Part shown: one piece after another, positions 1 through 6,273 of the stretch
Layout: each line of letters begins with the position of its first letter
Numbering within the stretch: position 1 is the stretch's first letter
Origin: Rhodobacteraceae bacterium UBA6236
Lineage (GTDB): Bacteria; Pseudomonadota; Alphaproteobacteria; Rhodobacterales; Rhodobacteraceae
Assembly: GCA_002440945.1 (NCBI GenBank)
Contig: DJWG01000030.1
Coordinates: forward strand, 1 to 17,264
DNA: 17,264 nucleotides
Direction of reading: 5' to 3'
Notes under the pieces: generated by a model
Seen by the model: the letters and a program-made list of their open reading frames with translations, nothing else
What the model was told of the DNA's origin: nothing
The model's database searches: none
Position numbers and translations under genes: made by a program

Positions 1-956
1 TCATGGGATTTGTGCAACAGAGCCCGCTGATAGTCAAGATCGACCAGTTCCGGGTTTCGCTTCCTGATCGCGTTATCCACGGCATCGAACCGCGCCTTGC
101 TTGCCAAAGTCTCGGGAAAAGTGGCCCCGTAATAGTCGTCGAATAGCTCTGTCCGGGATGGCACGGGTTCATCCGAGACCATGTATGCCAGCAGGTCAGC
201 GACCATCTCCTCGTCTCGGCTTTGGCGAAGTTGGTCCTTAGTCAGGATGCCATGCACTACCCAGAACACGCCGTCGGCACTGATGCCGTAGTCAAGTTGG
301 CGGTTGGTGATGCTGATCTTGCGCATCTCGCTGAGCAGCAGCAGGTCGGAGTTAGAGGTGTCGCCGCGAACACGCGCCGAAATCTCGCGTACGCAGTCTG
401 CGAAGGCCCCTGTGGCGCCAGCTGCCCGAAGTTCCTGTCGGGAGAGCTGACGACCGCCGGAGTTAATCCGCCGGAAAACCTCTTCTACGGATTCACCGCG
501 GGCAGCTTCGTAGATGGAAAGCGGTACCGGGTAGGATGCAATCGCGAGGCATTGTCCGCGATCAAGGATCGGAGTCTTCTGTTCGATCACTTGGTGATCG
601 AGAAGATCTTTCGTCGTCGCAAATGTATTGAGATCAAAGTATCCGCCGTTAACTGCATAGTCGTTCGCGATAAAGGAAGTAATGGCGTTCATACGCTGCA
701 TCCCGTCGATAATTTCGAGTGTGCCGTCCTGCCGGCCAAGCGGTTCGGCAAGCAGGATAATCGGAACCGGGAAGCCCTGAATAATGGAATCGATGAAGCT
801 CTGTTTCTCCTCAATCGTCCAGATGAGCTTTCGCTGATATCGCCGGTTCACAACGTACTTGTTGTCCAAGTAATTGATGAACACCCGTTCCACCTGTTCG
901 CCGCGGACGACGAGTTCTTGCTGTGCTCCTGCCAATCTCACCACCCTCACGGCCAT
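1..956 (-). CDS. DUF262-family protein, C-terminus cut by the window edge
   Basis: The minus strand is open from ATG 956 to the left edge, giving 318 residues with no stop; an in-frame TAG lies directly before the ATG. The ribosome site is weak. DUF262 (ParB/GmrS-like fold) hallmarks appear in order: NRRYQRKLIW at residues 37-46, matching the family's FQR..VW block; IIDGMQRMNAIT at 82-93, matching the DGQQR box; and FRRINSGGRQLS at 161-172, a very typical family signature. In this family DGQQR is linked to nucleotide binding or hydrolysis; here the second position is Met. DUF262 proteins include the N-terminal half of GmrSD type IV restriction enzymes and SspE of phosphorothioate-dependent defence, usually with a C-terminal HNH (DUF1524) nuclease. 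Whether one follows here cannot be seen. It lies 204 bp downstream of hipA on the same strand. A defence role is inference from family and location. Confidence 0.85.
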   Translation of the reverse strand, partial: MAVRVVRLAGAQQELVVRGEQVERVFINYLDNKYVVNRRYQRKLIWTIEEKQSFIDSIIQGFPVPIILLAEPLGRQDGTLEIIDGMQRMNAITSFIANDYAVNGGYFDLNTFATTKDLLDHQVIEQKTPILDRGQCLAIASYPVPLSIYEAARGESVEEVFRRINSGGRQLSRQELRAAGATGAFADCVREISARVRGDTSNSDLLLLSEMRKISITNRQLDYGISADGVFWVVHGILTKDQLRQSRDEEMVADLLAYMVSDEPVPSRTELFDDYYGATFPETLASKARFDAVDNAIRKRNPELVDLDYQRALLHKSH

Positions 957-1160
957 CTATGTCGCGACAACCATACAGGTAGCAGTAACGGACTCCAGTG
1001 TGTTCTTCGGGGGATGCCTCGACCTTCAGATGAGCCTGCTATCGATGATGCGCGTCGTCTGATGCAGGGTCAGACTTCCGGAGAGCTATGTCCGCTTCCT
1101 GCACTTCGCAGACATTGCTGCGATGCGCAGCGAAAGACCGCTTTCCGCCCATTCCCGCCG
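957..1160. other. Intergenic stretch between hipA and the DUF262 gene
   Basis: I see no supportable gene here; short open frames on the plus strand resemble nothing. It must hold any separate promoter for the DUF262 gene, but no clear -35/-10 pair stands out. A small hairpin, gaaag-accg-ctttc, lies just downstream of the hipA stop side (about 1132-1145) and lacks a T-run. Confidence 0.4.
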
Positions 1161-2474
1161 TCACTCTATCCCCATCGCGAGCCTCGTTGCCCTCCGCTCG
1201 AACCCACGCCGGACGGCGTCACATAGCGCGTTGGGAAACCCCGCCGACGTCTCGGCCACGACCGCCTCAAATGCCTGCTCGGCCATGCTCCCAATCTCTT
1301 CGAACACCCCCGCAACCTGATCGCGTGAAAACCCCGCAGCGAGGCCTGTTTCGACGAAATGCCGGCCCTGGATTTCCGAGACCCTGTAGTGTCGCCCCTT
1401 GCCCACCCTCATGGCAAGCTTCATGTCCTTGGTCTGTAGCGTCCCTGCATCCAGTGAGGGTTGCACCGTCAGCACGTCGTAGAGCGGCGTCATGGTGAAG
1501 CGGCCGCCGGGCGTCAGGGCAATGCTGAAGTTCTTGGCGTGGCCGTCGGTCGCGCCGATCAGCCAGAACAGGACGTTGGCCTTCAGGAAATCGGCACGGT
1601 CGCGCAGGGGCTCGTCGCTGCCCTGAAGCAATTCGCAGATTTCGACGATGCCGGGGCCACCCTCGTTCTGGTATTTGCGGGTCGGCGGGACGGAGAGGGC
1701 CTGGCAGCAGTCCTCTTGCGGCAGGCGGATCAGGCGGCCGTCGCGGGTGCGCAAGCGGTCGAAGCGTTCCACGACCAGCGCCCTTGTCCCCGCGAAACTG
1801 GCAATCTCGGTGCGGGCCACCTTCAGGCCGAAGGCCGCCATCAGGCGCAGGCAGAAATGCTCGTTCTCGATGCTGTCGGTCAGGTCCATGCCGTTCGGCA
1901 GGGTGCCGATCGCCGACTTGAGGATATGCGTCGTCGGCGTCGTTCCGGTCGGAAGGGTCCAGTGGCCGTCATGGAACAGCAGCGCGGTCTTTTCCTGCGC
2001 GCCGGCGACCGAGATGCGGAAATCGCGTTCGGCCCGGATGCCAAGGGGCGCGCGGTGCAGATCCTTCAGCATGGCGGCGATCTGGTCGTCCGACAGCGGC
2101 TCCCCCGTCAGCGCGTCACTTGCGCCCGGCTTCTCGCCCTCGGGCAGGAACTGCAGCGCGCCCACGCAATCCCGCCCGATCCGGGCAAGCAGGCTGTAGG
2201 CGTCCACCCCGTCCGCGCCGACACGTTCGGCCACTCGGCGGCGGATGTCGTCGCTGTCGGGCAGCAGGTTCTCGAAGACCGCGATGACCGGGGGGCCGGT
2301 GTAACGCTCTGGCCGCAGGGGCAAGGAGCGCGAGATGGGCATGGTATGCTCCCACACCAGCCAGTCGGGTGCATAGGCGAAGGCGAAGGCCCCGTCGGGT
2401 TCCCGGAAATACTGCCCCACCTTGCGGCGGTTCATGTAGACATCAAGCGGCGCGTAGGTGCGCTTGCGGCCCAT
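1161..2474 (-). CDS. hipA: HipA-family serine/threonine kinase toxin
   Basis: A 437-residue protein, close to the 440 of E. coli HipA. Known HipA phosphorylates glutamyl-tRNA synthetase and induces growth arrest and persistence; related HipA/HipT kinases can hit other synthetases, so the target here is unproven. An N-terminal HipA domain (about 5-110, with FENLLPD at 67-73) precedes the kinase core. Visible residues: the autophosphorylation/P-loop segment ISVAGAQEKTALL with Ser155 (E. coli Ser150), the Lys186 region (THILK), the catalytic loop ATDGHAKNF with Asp310 and Asn315, and the Mg-binding PLYDV with Asp333. All appear intact, so it should be active. Its ATG shares one base with the hipB stop (TGATG), implying translational coupling, and the antitoxin is translated first. 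Confidence 0.93.
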   Translation of the reverse strand: MGRKRTYAPLDVYMNRRKVGQYFREPDGAFAFAYAPDWLVWEHTMPISRSLPLRPERYTGPPVIAVFENLLPDSDDIRRRVAERVGADGVDAYSLLARIGRDCVGALQFLPEGEKPGASDALTGEPLSDDQIAAMLKDLHRAPLGIRAERDFRISVAGAQEKTALLFHDGHWTLPTGTTPTTHILKSAIGTLPNGMDLTDSIENEHFCLRLMAAFGLKVARTEIASFAGTRALVVERFDRLRTRDGRLIRLPQEDCCQALSVPPTRKYQNEGGPGIVEICELLQGSDEPLRDRADFLKANVLFWLIGATDGHAKNFSIALTPGGRFTMTPLYDVLTVQPSLDAGTLQTKDMKLAMRVGKGRHYRVSEIQGRHFVETGLAAGFSRDQVAGVFEEIGSMAEQAFEAVVAETSAGFPNALCDAVRRGFERRATRLAMGIE

Positions 2475-2725
2475 CAGAAGATTTCCTCAAGATCGTCGGG
2501 CTTCGTCTTGCTGCGGGGCACGATATGCAGTTCCAGGTCGAGCGCCGCGAGCAGGTCGAAGATCGTGTCCACCTTCGCGCCGCTGGCGCTGGTCTCGATG
2601 TTCGAGACGGTGCGCTGCCAGATGCCCGCGCGAGCGGCGAGTTCGGCCTGCGTCAGCTTTTGCGCCTTGCGGGCATTGCGCAGGACGTTGCCGAGATCCC
2701 TGGTGGTGCGGGCGATCTGATCCAT
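2474..2725 (-). CDS. hipB: HipB-type Xre/HTH antitoxin
   Basis: An 83-residue helix-turn-helix protein (E. coli HipB has 88). ATG 2725 is chosen because AAAGGA lies 8 nt before it; an upstream in-frame start would add 13 residues without a better site. The Xre/Cro HTH covers about residues 10-65, with TQAELAARAGIWQRTVSNIE as the recognition part. The tail is charged and acidic (KPDDLEEIF), as in HipB, where the C-terminus affects stability. It neutralises HipA by complex formation and represses the operon. It overlaps hipA by one base. A palindromic AT-rich stretch upstream (2762-2778) is its probable operator. Confidence 0.92.
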   Translation of the reverse strand: MDQIARTTRDLGNVLRNARKAQKLTQAELAARAGIWQRTVSNIETSASGAKVDTIFDLLAALDLELHIVPRSKTKPDDLEEIF

Positions 2726-2745
2726 CGGATGATCCTTTCTCTGGG

Positions 2746-2778
2746 AAGATGACCTGTGGATCATATTCTGTCAATATG
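2746..2778 (-). promoter_or_regulatory. Candidate hipBA promoter and operator
   Basis: The inverted repeat catatt-ctgtc-aatatg (2762-2778) lies in AT-rich DNA 37 bp before hipB. On the minus strand its centre contains TTGACA (2774-2769), a perfect -35 hexamer. The matching -10, 17 bp on, is poor (CATCTT). A second inverted pair, atgatcc (2729-2735) and ggatcat (2758-2764), spans the leader. Autorepression by HipB at the -35 is inferred; the E. coli TATCC-N8-GGATA operator is not present. Confidence 0.4.
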
Positions 2779-2843
2779 TCTTAGTAATCATAAATGCAAG
2801 TTATGACGTAGAGATCATCAGTCATCGCAGCCTCCGGATTCAC

Positions 2844-2867
2844 AGCGGCACTGCGCCAATTGCCGCT
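2844..2867 (-). terminator. Candidate stem-loop downstream of the GNAT toxin gene
   Basis: The arms agcggca (2844-2850) and tgccgct (2861-2867) form a perfect 7-bp stem with a 10-nt loop, about 40 nt after the tacT stop. No T-run follows on the minus strand, so a role as an intrinsic terminator is uncertain. Nothing else is seen in the gap 2779-2908. Confidence 0.28.
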
Positions 2868-2908
2868 TCGTGATGCCGACCCTCAAGCGTCGAGGACTGC
2901 ACCCCCTG

Positions 2909-3457
2909 TCAGCCGCCGAGGGTTGCCCTGACATCCGCCATGGAAATGTAGACACGGGTAGGATTGTGCGGATCACCAAGCGGCTGGAACCCGAGATCCT
3001 CGTAGAAACTCCGACGCCGGTCGAAATGCTCGTCCTCCAGGACATCCAGAACGATAGCGCTGGCCCCCATCTGCCCGGCGATGTCCAGGCAACGTTTCAT
3101 CGCGGCGATGACAAGTGCGGTGCCGAGGCCCTTGCCCTGCATGTCTTTCCGGACCGCGACCGCCCGAATGTAGATGACCGGCACATCGGGCACCCGGGCA
3201 CGCTGCCACGTTTTCGGTCCGAATGCGGATCGGACCGCCAGGGCGCCGAGCGTGTAGAATCCAAGCACGGCGGGGGCACCGGCATCCGTTGCGATCCAGG
3301 CCGCCCCCATGTCGGCCCTGATCTGGTCCGAGAGCGAGGATTTCAGGAAGTGATCGATGGGGGGGAAGCCGCATGAAAAGGCGCTGCGGTCATGTAGCGC
3401 CTTGTCGAACCTGGCGATGGTGAGGGCGGGCCGATCCGCAGTTGGGTCAGCCTGCAT
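2909..3457 (-). CDS. GNAT-family acetyltransferase toxin (TacT-like)
   Basis: 182 residues from ATG 3457. TacT-type toxins acetylate the amino group of aminoacyl-tRNAs and block translation; that activity is inferred from family and partner. The GNAT acetyl-CoA loop is visible as QGKGLG (residues 107-112) after the beta-4 strand YIRAVAVRKDM, and FYEDLGF carries Tyr152, matching the catalytic Tyr of TacT toxins. The N-terminal part (FSCGFPPIDHFLK) matches the conserved F.CG...LD.FL start of this subfamily. The gene overlaps the DUF1778 antitoxin by 11 bp, so it is read by coupling; AAGG abuts the ATG. The open frame extends upstream to 3712 but that part is the antitoxin read in another frame. 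Confidence 0.88.
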   Translation of the reverse strand: MQADPTADRPALTIARFDKALHDRSAFSCGFPPIDHFLKSSLSDQIRADMGAAWIATDAGAPAVLGFYTLGALAVRSAFGPKTWQRARVPDVPVIYIRAVAVRKDMQGKGLGTALVIAAMKRCLDIAGQMGASAIVLDVLEDEHFDRRRSFYEDLGFQPLGDPHNPTRVYISMADVRATLGG

Positions 3458-3755
3458 CCTTGAGCAGGCCTTTTGACGCCTCTGTCGCGCGGGCCAGTCC
3501 TGGCACGCGTTTGCCCGGCGCCTCCACGGCGGCCTTGAACGCGTCGAATGCCTCGACCGGCAGGATGGAGAGGGACAGGCGCTGCTCGACCTCCTGCGCC
3601 CGCAGAAGGGCGGCCTGACGGATGAAGTCGGCCTCCTGCAGCCCGGTCGCGGCGGCTGCGGCACGGATGCGCTCTTCATCACTACGATGCAGCCGCAGTT
3701 CCTTGCGCGCATCCATCTTGCCCGGTGTCGGGCTGGCCGGTGTCATGGCAAACAT
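3447..3755 (-). CDS. DUF1778 ribbon-helix-helix antitoxin (TacA-like)
   Basis: 102 residues. ATG 3755 is preceded by a good Shine-Dalgarno (AAGGGAG, 7 nt spacing). An N-terminal ribbon-helix-helix (about residues 15-55: KELRLHRSDEERIRAAA followed by TGLQEADFIRQAAL) should bind the operator as a dimer. The C-terminal half (SLSILPVEAFDAF) has the form that DUF1778 antitoxins use to wrap the GNAT toxin and block acetyl-CoA access. It overlaps and precedes the toxin gene, the normal order. Regulation is probably by conditional cooperativity at the upstream operator candidate, an inference from the family. Confidence 0.9.
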   Translation of the reverse strand: MFAMTPASPTPGKMDARKELRLHRSDEERIRAAAAATGLQEADFIRQAALLRAQEVEQRLSLSILPVEAFDAFKAAVEAPGKRVPGLARATEASKGLLKDAG

Positions 3756-3777
3756 GGTGGCTCTCCCTTGTTGCCAT

Positions 3778-3806
3778 CATATACGGACAAAAGCCGTACA
3801 GATCAA
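3778..3806 (-). promoter_or_regulatory. Promoter and overlapping operator of the DUF1778-GNAT pair
   Basis: On the minus strand, TTGATC (3806-3801), a 17-bp spacer and TATATG (3783-3778) make a good sigma-70-type promoter, with the start expected about 16 nt before the antitoxin ATG. The inverted repeat tacgg-acaaaag-ccgta (3782-3798) fills the spacer and touches the -10, where a ribbon-helix-helix autorepressor would be expected to bind. Confidence 0.55.
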
Positions 3807-3846
3807 GGTTGGCGCCAGTTGCAATCCGGGCAGCCACAGGCGCGGC

Positions 3847-4416
3847 CTAACGTTTTTCGGCACGCAAGGCGTCCAGCACCCTGTCCACTTCCTGCGCCAA
3901 TGCCTCGGTTTTCGCGCGCCAGGTCGCATCGAGGTCATTGGCCAGCGCAAGGACATATCGCGCCAGATCACGAAAGGCGGTGTCACCTTGCGCGATCGGG
4001 GGAAGGGGTTCGCCGCGCAGTTTCGCCTCGTTGAGCTGCTTCGCAATCAGGTTGATCGTGGCCCCTTGGCGCCGGAGTTCGGTGATCCAGCCAGCCAGCG
4101 TCCGGGACAGGTCCGGGTCGGGTGCTGGCAGCAGCCGGTCCGCGGCTGCGAAAAGGCATCGCATGGCCGCAGGCCGGTCGGTGATGCCCCTGCGGGCGAG
4201 GGCTGTATCGAAATTGGTCAGGTTCCGTTCGCTGATCCGAACACTCACCGTCTGGGTGCTGGGTACATCCTCGGGCCGTGACCGGCGCAGGGTGTCGTAA
4301 ATCGCCCGGCGCGAGACGCCGAAGCGGCGGGCGAGTGCGATTGCCGGAACCCCCTCGGCGCGTGCGGCGATGATCTGGCGGCGGTCCGTCTGGGTCAGTT
4401 TCCGATGGTGCGGCAT
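3847..4416 (-). CDS. HTH protein with MobC/VirD1-like mobilisation region
   Basis: 189 residues. The N-terminus (about 8-45) is a resolvase/Hin-type helix-turn-helix: DRRQIIAARAEGVPAIALA then RRFGVSRRAIYDTLRR. After a linker, VSVRISERNLTNFDTALARR resembles a ribbon-type DNA-contact start, and ELRRQGATINLIAKQLNEA matches the 'G.N.NQIAR.LN' block of MobC/VirD1 relaxosome accessory proteins. Such proteins bind oriT and help the relaxase nick. No relaxase is in the window. The ribosome site is weak (AGGA about 13 nt before ATG). A long hairpin starts 33 bp upstream. It could instead be a general element-encoded regulator. Confidence 0.6.
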   Translation of the reverse strand: MPHHRKLTQTDRRQIIAARAEGVPAIALARRFGVSRRAIYDTLRRSRPEDVPSTQTVSVRISERNLTNFDTALARRGITDRPAAMRCLFAAADRLLPAPDPDLSRTLAGWITELRRQGATINLIAKQLNEAKLRGEPLPPIAQGDTAFRDLARYVLALANDLDATWRAKTEALAQEVDRVLDALRAEKR

Positions 4417-4448
4417 GTGAAGTTTACGGTCCTATTTCTTGCCAGTTT

Positions 4449-4500
4449 CTCCCAGCCTACCGCCTCACAACGGCAGTGGAGGCGGGTCAGGGGCTGGGAG
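4449..4500. repeat. Two-step inverted repeat, candidate oriT hairpin
   Basis: The outer arms ctcccagcc (4449-4457) and ggctgggag (4492-4500) are a perfect 9-bp match. The inner arms ccgcctc (4460-4466) and gaggcgg (4479-4485) are a perfect 7-bp match with a 12-nt loop, giving a long hairpin with a 2/6-nt asymmetric bulge. It sits just upstream of the MobC-like gene, where oriT often lies. A terminator for the rep-like gene is the alternative, but no T-run follows on the minus strand. Confidence 0.45.
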
Positions 4501-4529
4501 TCATTTTCCGGATCGGCGAAGCCGCGCGA

Positions 4530-4604
4530 TGCAGAGCGCAGTCCGCAGAAGACGTGGCGCAAAAGACGTGATGCAGGCGGCAGAGTGCAGAGCGCAGGTC
4601 GCAG
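4530..4604. repeat. Degenerate direct repeats rich in GCAG/GCGCAG
   Basis: Two 19-bp copies begin tgcagagcgcag and end cgcag (4530-4548 and 4586-4604), differing at two bases, 56 bp apart. Between them aagacgtg occurs twice (in agaagacgtggcgc and aaaagacgtgatgc), and acgacgtgctgc follows. The 254-bp gap 4417-4670 holds no gene I can support. Iteron-like or oriT-accessory sites are possible because the flanking genes are rep-like and mob-like. Confidence 0.4.
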
Positions 4605-4670
4605 GATGCAATCCGCATCTGGCAGACGACGTGCTGCGAGCGGCGCAAGAACTGGCTGCGAGCGGGATCG

Positions 4671-5522
4671 TCATCCTGCCAGCCCTGCCGCGCGCAACTG
4701 TTCGGCGGTGACCATTTGGGCCGCGATCAGCACCTGCACCTGTTGGGGCGAGATATGCCGGCACATCGGACTGAGGTCGCGGACCCAGCCGGCCAGCCGG
4801 GTGTTGTGCGCGGTCGTTGCGGTCGCCGCCACCTCGCGTTCCGCCTGCATGGCCTCGACGATCGGCTGCCAGCGCCGGGAGCCGAACCAGTTGTCCGAGA
4901 AACAGACCTTGGAGCGGGTAAAGCCCGCGCTCTCGGAGGCATAGGCCTGCACCGCGCGCAGCAGGAGGTCGGGGCCTACGCCCTCGGCTAGCGCATCGGC
5001 AATCCGCGCCAGACAGGCGGCCTCTCCGCGCTGCCGGTCTGCGGGATAGGCGGCCCATATGCTTTCCGCCTTCGCCTCCGCCTCCGCGCGCCTGCGCGTT
5101 GGGGGTTTATGGATGGTTTCAGGGTGGTTTGGGGTCCGCTCTGGACCCGGTACCCCGTCCACCGTGGCCCCCGTCCCGGGGTCAGGCTGGACGGGGTTCA
5201 CCATGGACCCGGTCCTGTCATCGGGATCGACCGAGCATTCCAGGGCCATGATCTGCGCCAGGACGATCCGGTAGATCACCGTATAGCCATTGCGGCACGG
5301 ACGCCGCCCGGACTCGACCAGGATGCCCTCGCGCAGGAATTCGGTGATCGTCCGCTTCACGGTGCTTTCGCCCAGTTCCGTGTGGCGCTGGATCGTACCC
5401 TTGGAACACCAGATGCCTGATCCGTCATCACTGGCCTTGTCGGCCAGAAACATGATGATCTGCTTGCGTGACGGGCTGCCGAATATCCGCTCGGCACAGA
5501 GATTGGCGACCTTCCAGCTCAT
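4671..5522 (-). CDS. Winged-helix replication-initiator-like protein
   Basis: 283 residues from ATG 5522 (GGACG 8 nt before); a GTG at 5588 would add 22 residues of poor composition. The N-terminal winged helix (about 5-90) includes SRKQIIMFLADKA, SKGTIQRHTELGESTVKRTI and EFLREGILVESGRR, the layout of phage and plasmid replication proteins and replisome organisers. A Pro/Thr-rich linker (about 105-150) leads to a C-terminal block, IWAAYPADRQRGEA to CFSDNWFGSRRWQPIVEAM, like the 'YP...K..A...W' end of DnaT/O-type replisome organisers. Function in element replication is inferred. It is the gene nearest the attachment scar and heads the minus-strand gene series. No C-terminal helicase motif is seen. 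Confidence 0.6.
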   Translation of the reverse strand: MSWKVANLCAERIFGSPSRKQIIMFLADKASDDGSGIWCSKGTIQRHTELGESTVKRTITEFLREGILVESGRRPCRNGYTVIYRIVLAQIMALECSVDPDDRTGSMVNPVQPDPGTGATVDGVPGPERTPNHPETIHKPPTRRRAEAEAKAESIWAAYPADRQRGEAACLARIADALAEGVGPDLLLRAVQAYASESAGFTRSKVCFSDNWFGSRRWQPIVEAMQAEREVAATATTAHNTRLAGWVRDLSPMCRHISPQQVQVLIAAQMVTAEQLRAAGLAG

Positions 5523-5631
5523 CGCCGCGCGTCCGGACTGGGGCGTCCCGAACCGCTCGGCTCGGACCGCCTGACACAGCAGGCGCACCGGCCGTAACGC
5601 GCGCCCTCACCCTCTTTCCGGGCGCTGATCC

Positions 5632-5680
5632 GGTTTGACAATCGCCCCGTAAGTGATTGATTTCCCGTAGGTGGTTTGAC
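5632..5680. repeat. Paired direct repeats beside the attachment scar
   Basis: GGTTTGAC occurs at 5632-5639 and 5673-5680; CCCGTAAGTG at 5646-5655 recurs as CCCGTAGGTG at 5664-5673. These lie 47-95 bp from the tRNA fragment on the element side. Short direct repeats at this distance from a core are typical of integrase arm sites or excisionase sites; this is inferred from position only. The rest of 5523-5726 shows no gene. Confidence 0.4.
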
Positions 5681-5726
5681 GGAAATTTCGCCCGCAACCG
5701 CTTGATCCGCCGCCTTTGTAGATGGC

Positions 5727-5771
5727 TTGAAAATCCGCGTGTCGCTGGTTCGATTCCGGCTCTGGGCACCA
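5727..5771 (+). other. 3' fragment of tRNA-Phe(GAA): attachment-site scar
   Basis: The segment folds as the 3' half of a tRNA-Phe: anticodon loop TTGAAAA (5727-5733, GAA at 5729-5731), 3' anticodon strand TCCGC, variable region GTGTC, T arm GCTGG-TTCGATT-CCGGC (5744-5760), 3' acceptor strand TCTGGGC, discriminator A and an encoded CCA (5769-5771). The 5' half is missing: no GCCCAGA acceptor strand and no D arm lie upstream. Similarity to the expected gene stops at the first base of the anticodon loop, the usual crossover zone for tyrosine integrases. It is not a functional tRNA but the distal att copy; the intact tRNA should sit at the left end of the element. Confidence 0.85.
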
Positions 5772-5873
5772 CTTTTCCACACCACCATGGAAACTTCTCT
5801 GGTCTGAAAAAATCGGCCGGAGTAGATCTACAGGTGCCCTCGGTGGTCCGCCCATCCCCGATAAGGTTTTGTC

Positions 5874-6260
5874 ATGGCTGACTTCAAGACCGTCAAGGCC
5901 CCGTCTGCCGCCGTTGGTTTCTGGCCGGATGACGCATTCCTGGTCGGGCTTGCGATTGCCTTCTGCGTGTTGATCCTCGGCGTTCTGACGTGGCGCAGGA
6001 GCCGGCGCGAGGGCCAATCGCAGATCGACCATCCTCTGGCGGATCGGTGGGATCGGCGCGCATCGGGCGCTGCGATTGCGCCTCGCAATCGGAAGCCGCC
6101 CTGCAAGTGGCGTTCGGGGTCGCTGTCGGGGTCGCTTTCACGTTCGCGTTCAGGGGGCCTTGGAAAATGGCACTGTTCGGAATGCGGGGTCGAAGCGTTC
6201 ACGACGACCGGGAAGGCCCTGGCCGAGTGCAAGAAGGAACTGAAACCGAAAGCGCTGTGA
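5874..6260 (+). CDS. Small membrane protein with C-terminal CxxC motif, unknown function
   Basis: 128 residues from ATG 5874, with AAGG about 8 nt upstream. One hydrophobic segment (about 22-40, FLVGLAIAFCVLILGVL) is followed by a basic Arg-rich stretch (41-45), predicting a cytoplasmic C-terminus. A low-complexity Ser/Arg/Gly region (about 78-95) leads to a conserved-looking tail, WHCSECGVEAF...AECKKEL, with Cys101, Cys104 and Cys119, which could bind metal or form a disulphide. I do not recognise a named family. It is the first gene to the right of the integration scar and converges on torT. Confidence 0.5.
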   Translation: MADFKTVKAPSAAVGFWPDDAFLVGLAIAFCVLILGVLTWRRSRREGQSQIDHPLADRWDRRASGAAIAPRNRKPPCKWRSGSLSGSLSRSRSGGLGKWHCSECGVEAFTTTGKALAECKKELKPKAL

Positions 6261-6273
6261 CCTGCGGCTTGCC

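Larger units (their letters stand above)
1..5771. mobile_element. Right end of an element integrated in a tRNA-Phe gene (left end outside window)
   Basis: The segment is bounded on the right by a 3' tRNA-Phe fragment, the usual remnant of tyrosine-integrase insertion into a tRNA. All seven recognisable genes inside it lie on the minus strand and point away from the scar. Their functions suit a mobile element: a replication-initiator-like winged-helix protein, a MobC/VirD1-like protein, two toxin-antitoxin modules and a DUF262 protein. To the right the content changes at once to respiratory and cofactor genes. No integrase, relaxase or transposase is visible, so the class (ICE, integrated mobilisable plasmid, satellite or prophage remnant) is open. 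The left boundary is not in the window. Confidence 0.7.

Noticed and set aside
222..1226. A 334-codon open frame on the plus strand
   Set aside because: It is antisense to the DUF262 gene, whose conserved motifs are clear on the minus strand; the plus product resembles nothing.
1461..2720. A 419-codon plus-strand open frame over hipA/hipB
   Set aside because: It is antisense to hipBA; its Arg/Ala/Gly-rich composition is typical of a GC-rich shadow frame.
5690..5771. A complete tRNA-Phe gene
   Set aside because: No 5' acceptor strand (GCCCAGA) or D arm lies upstream; only the 3' part from the anticodon loop is present.
5428..6032. Minus-strand open frames across the tRNA fragment (products containing PESNQRHADF and similar)
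   Set aside because: These are the well-known false translations of antisense tRNA sequence.
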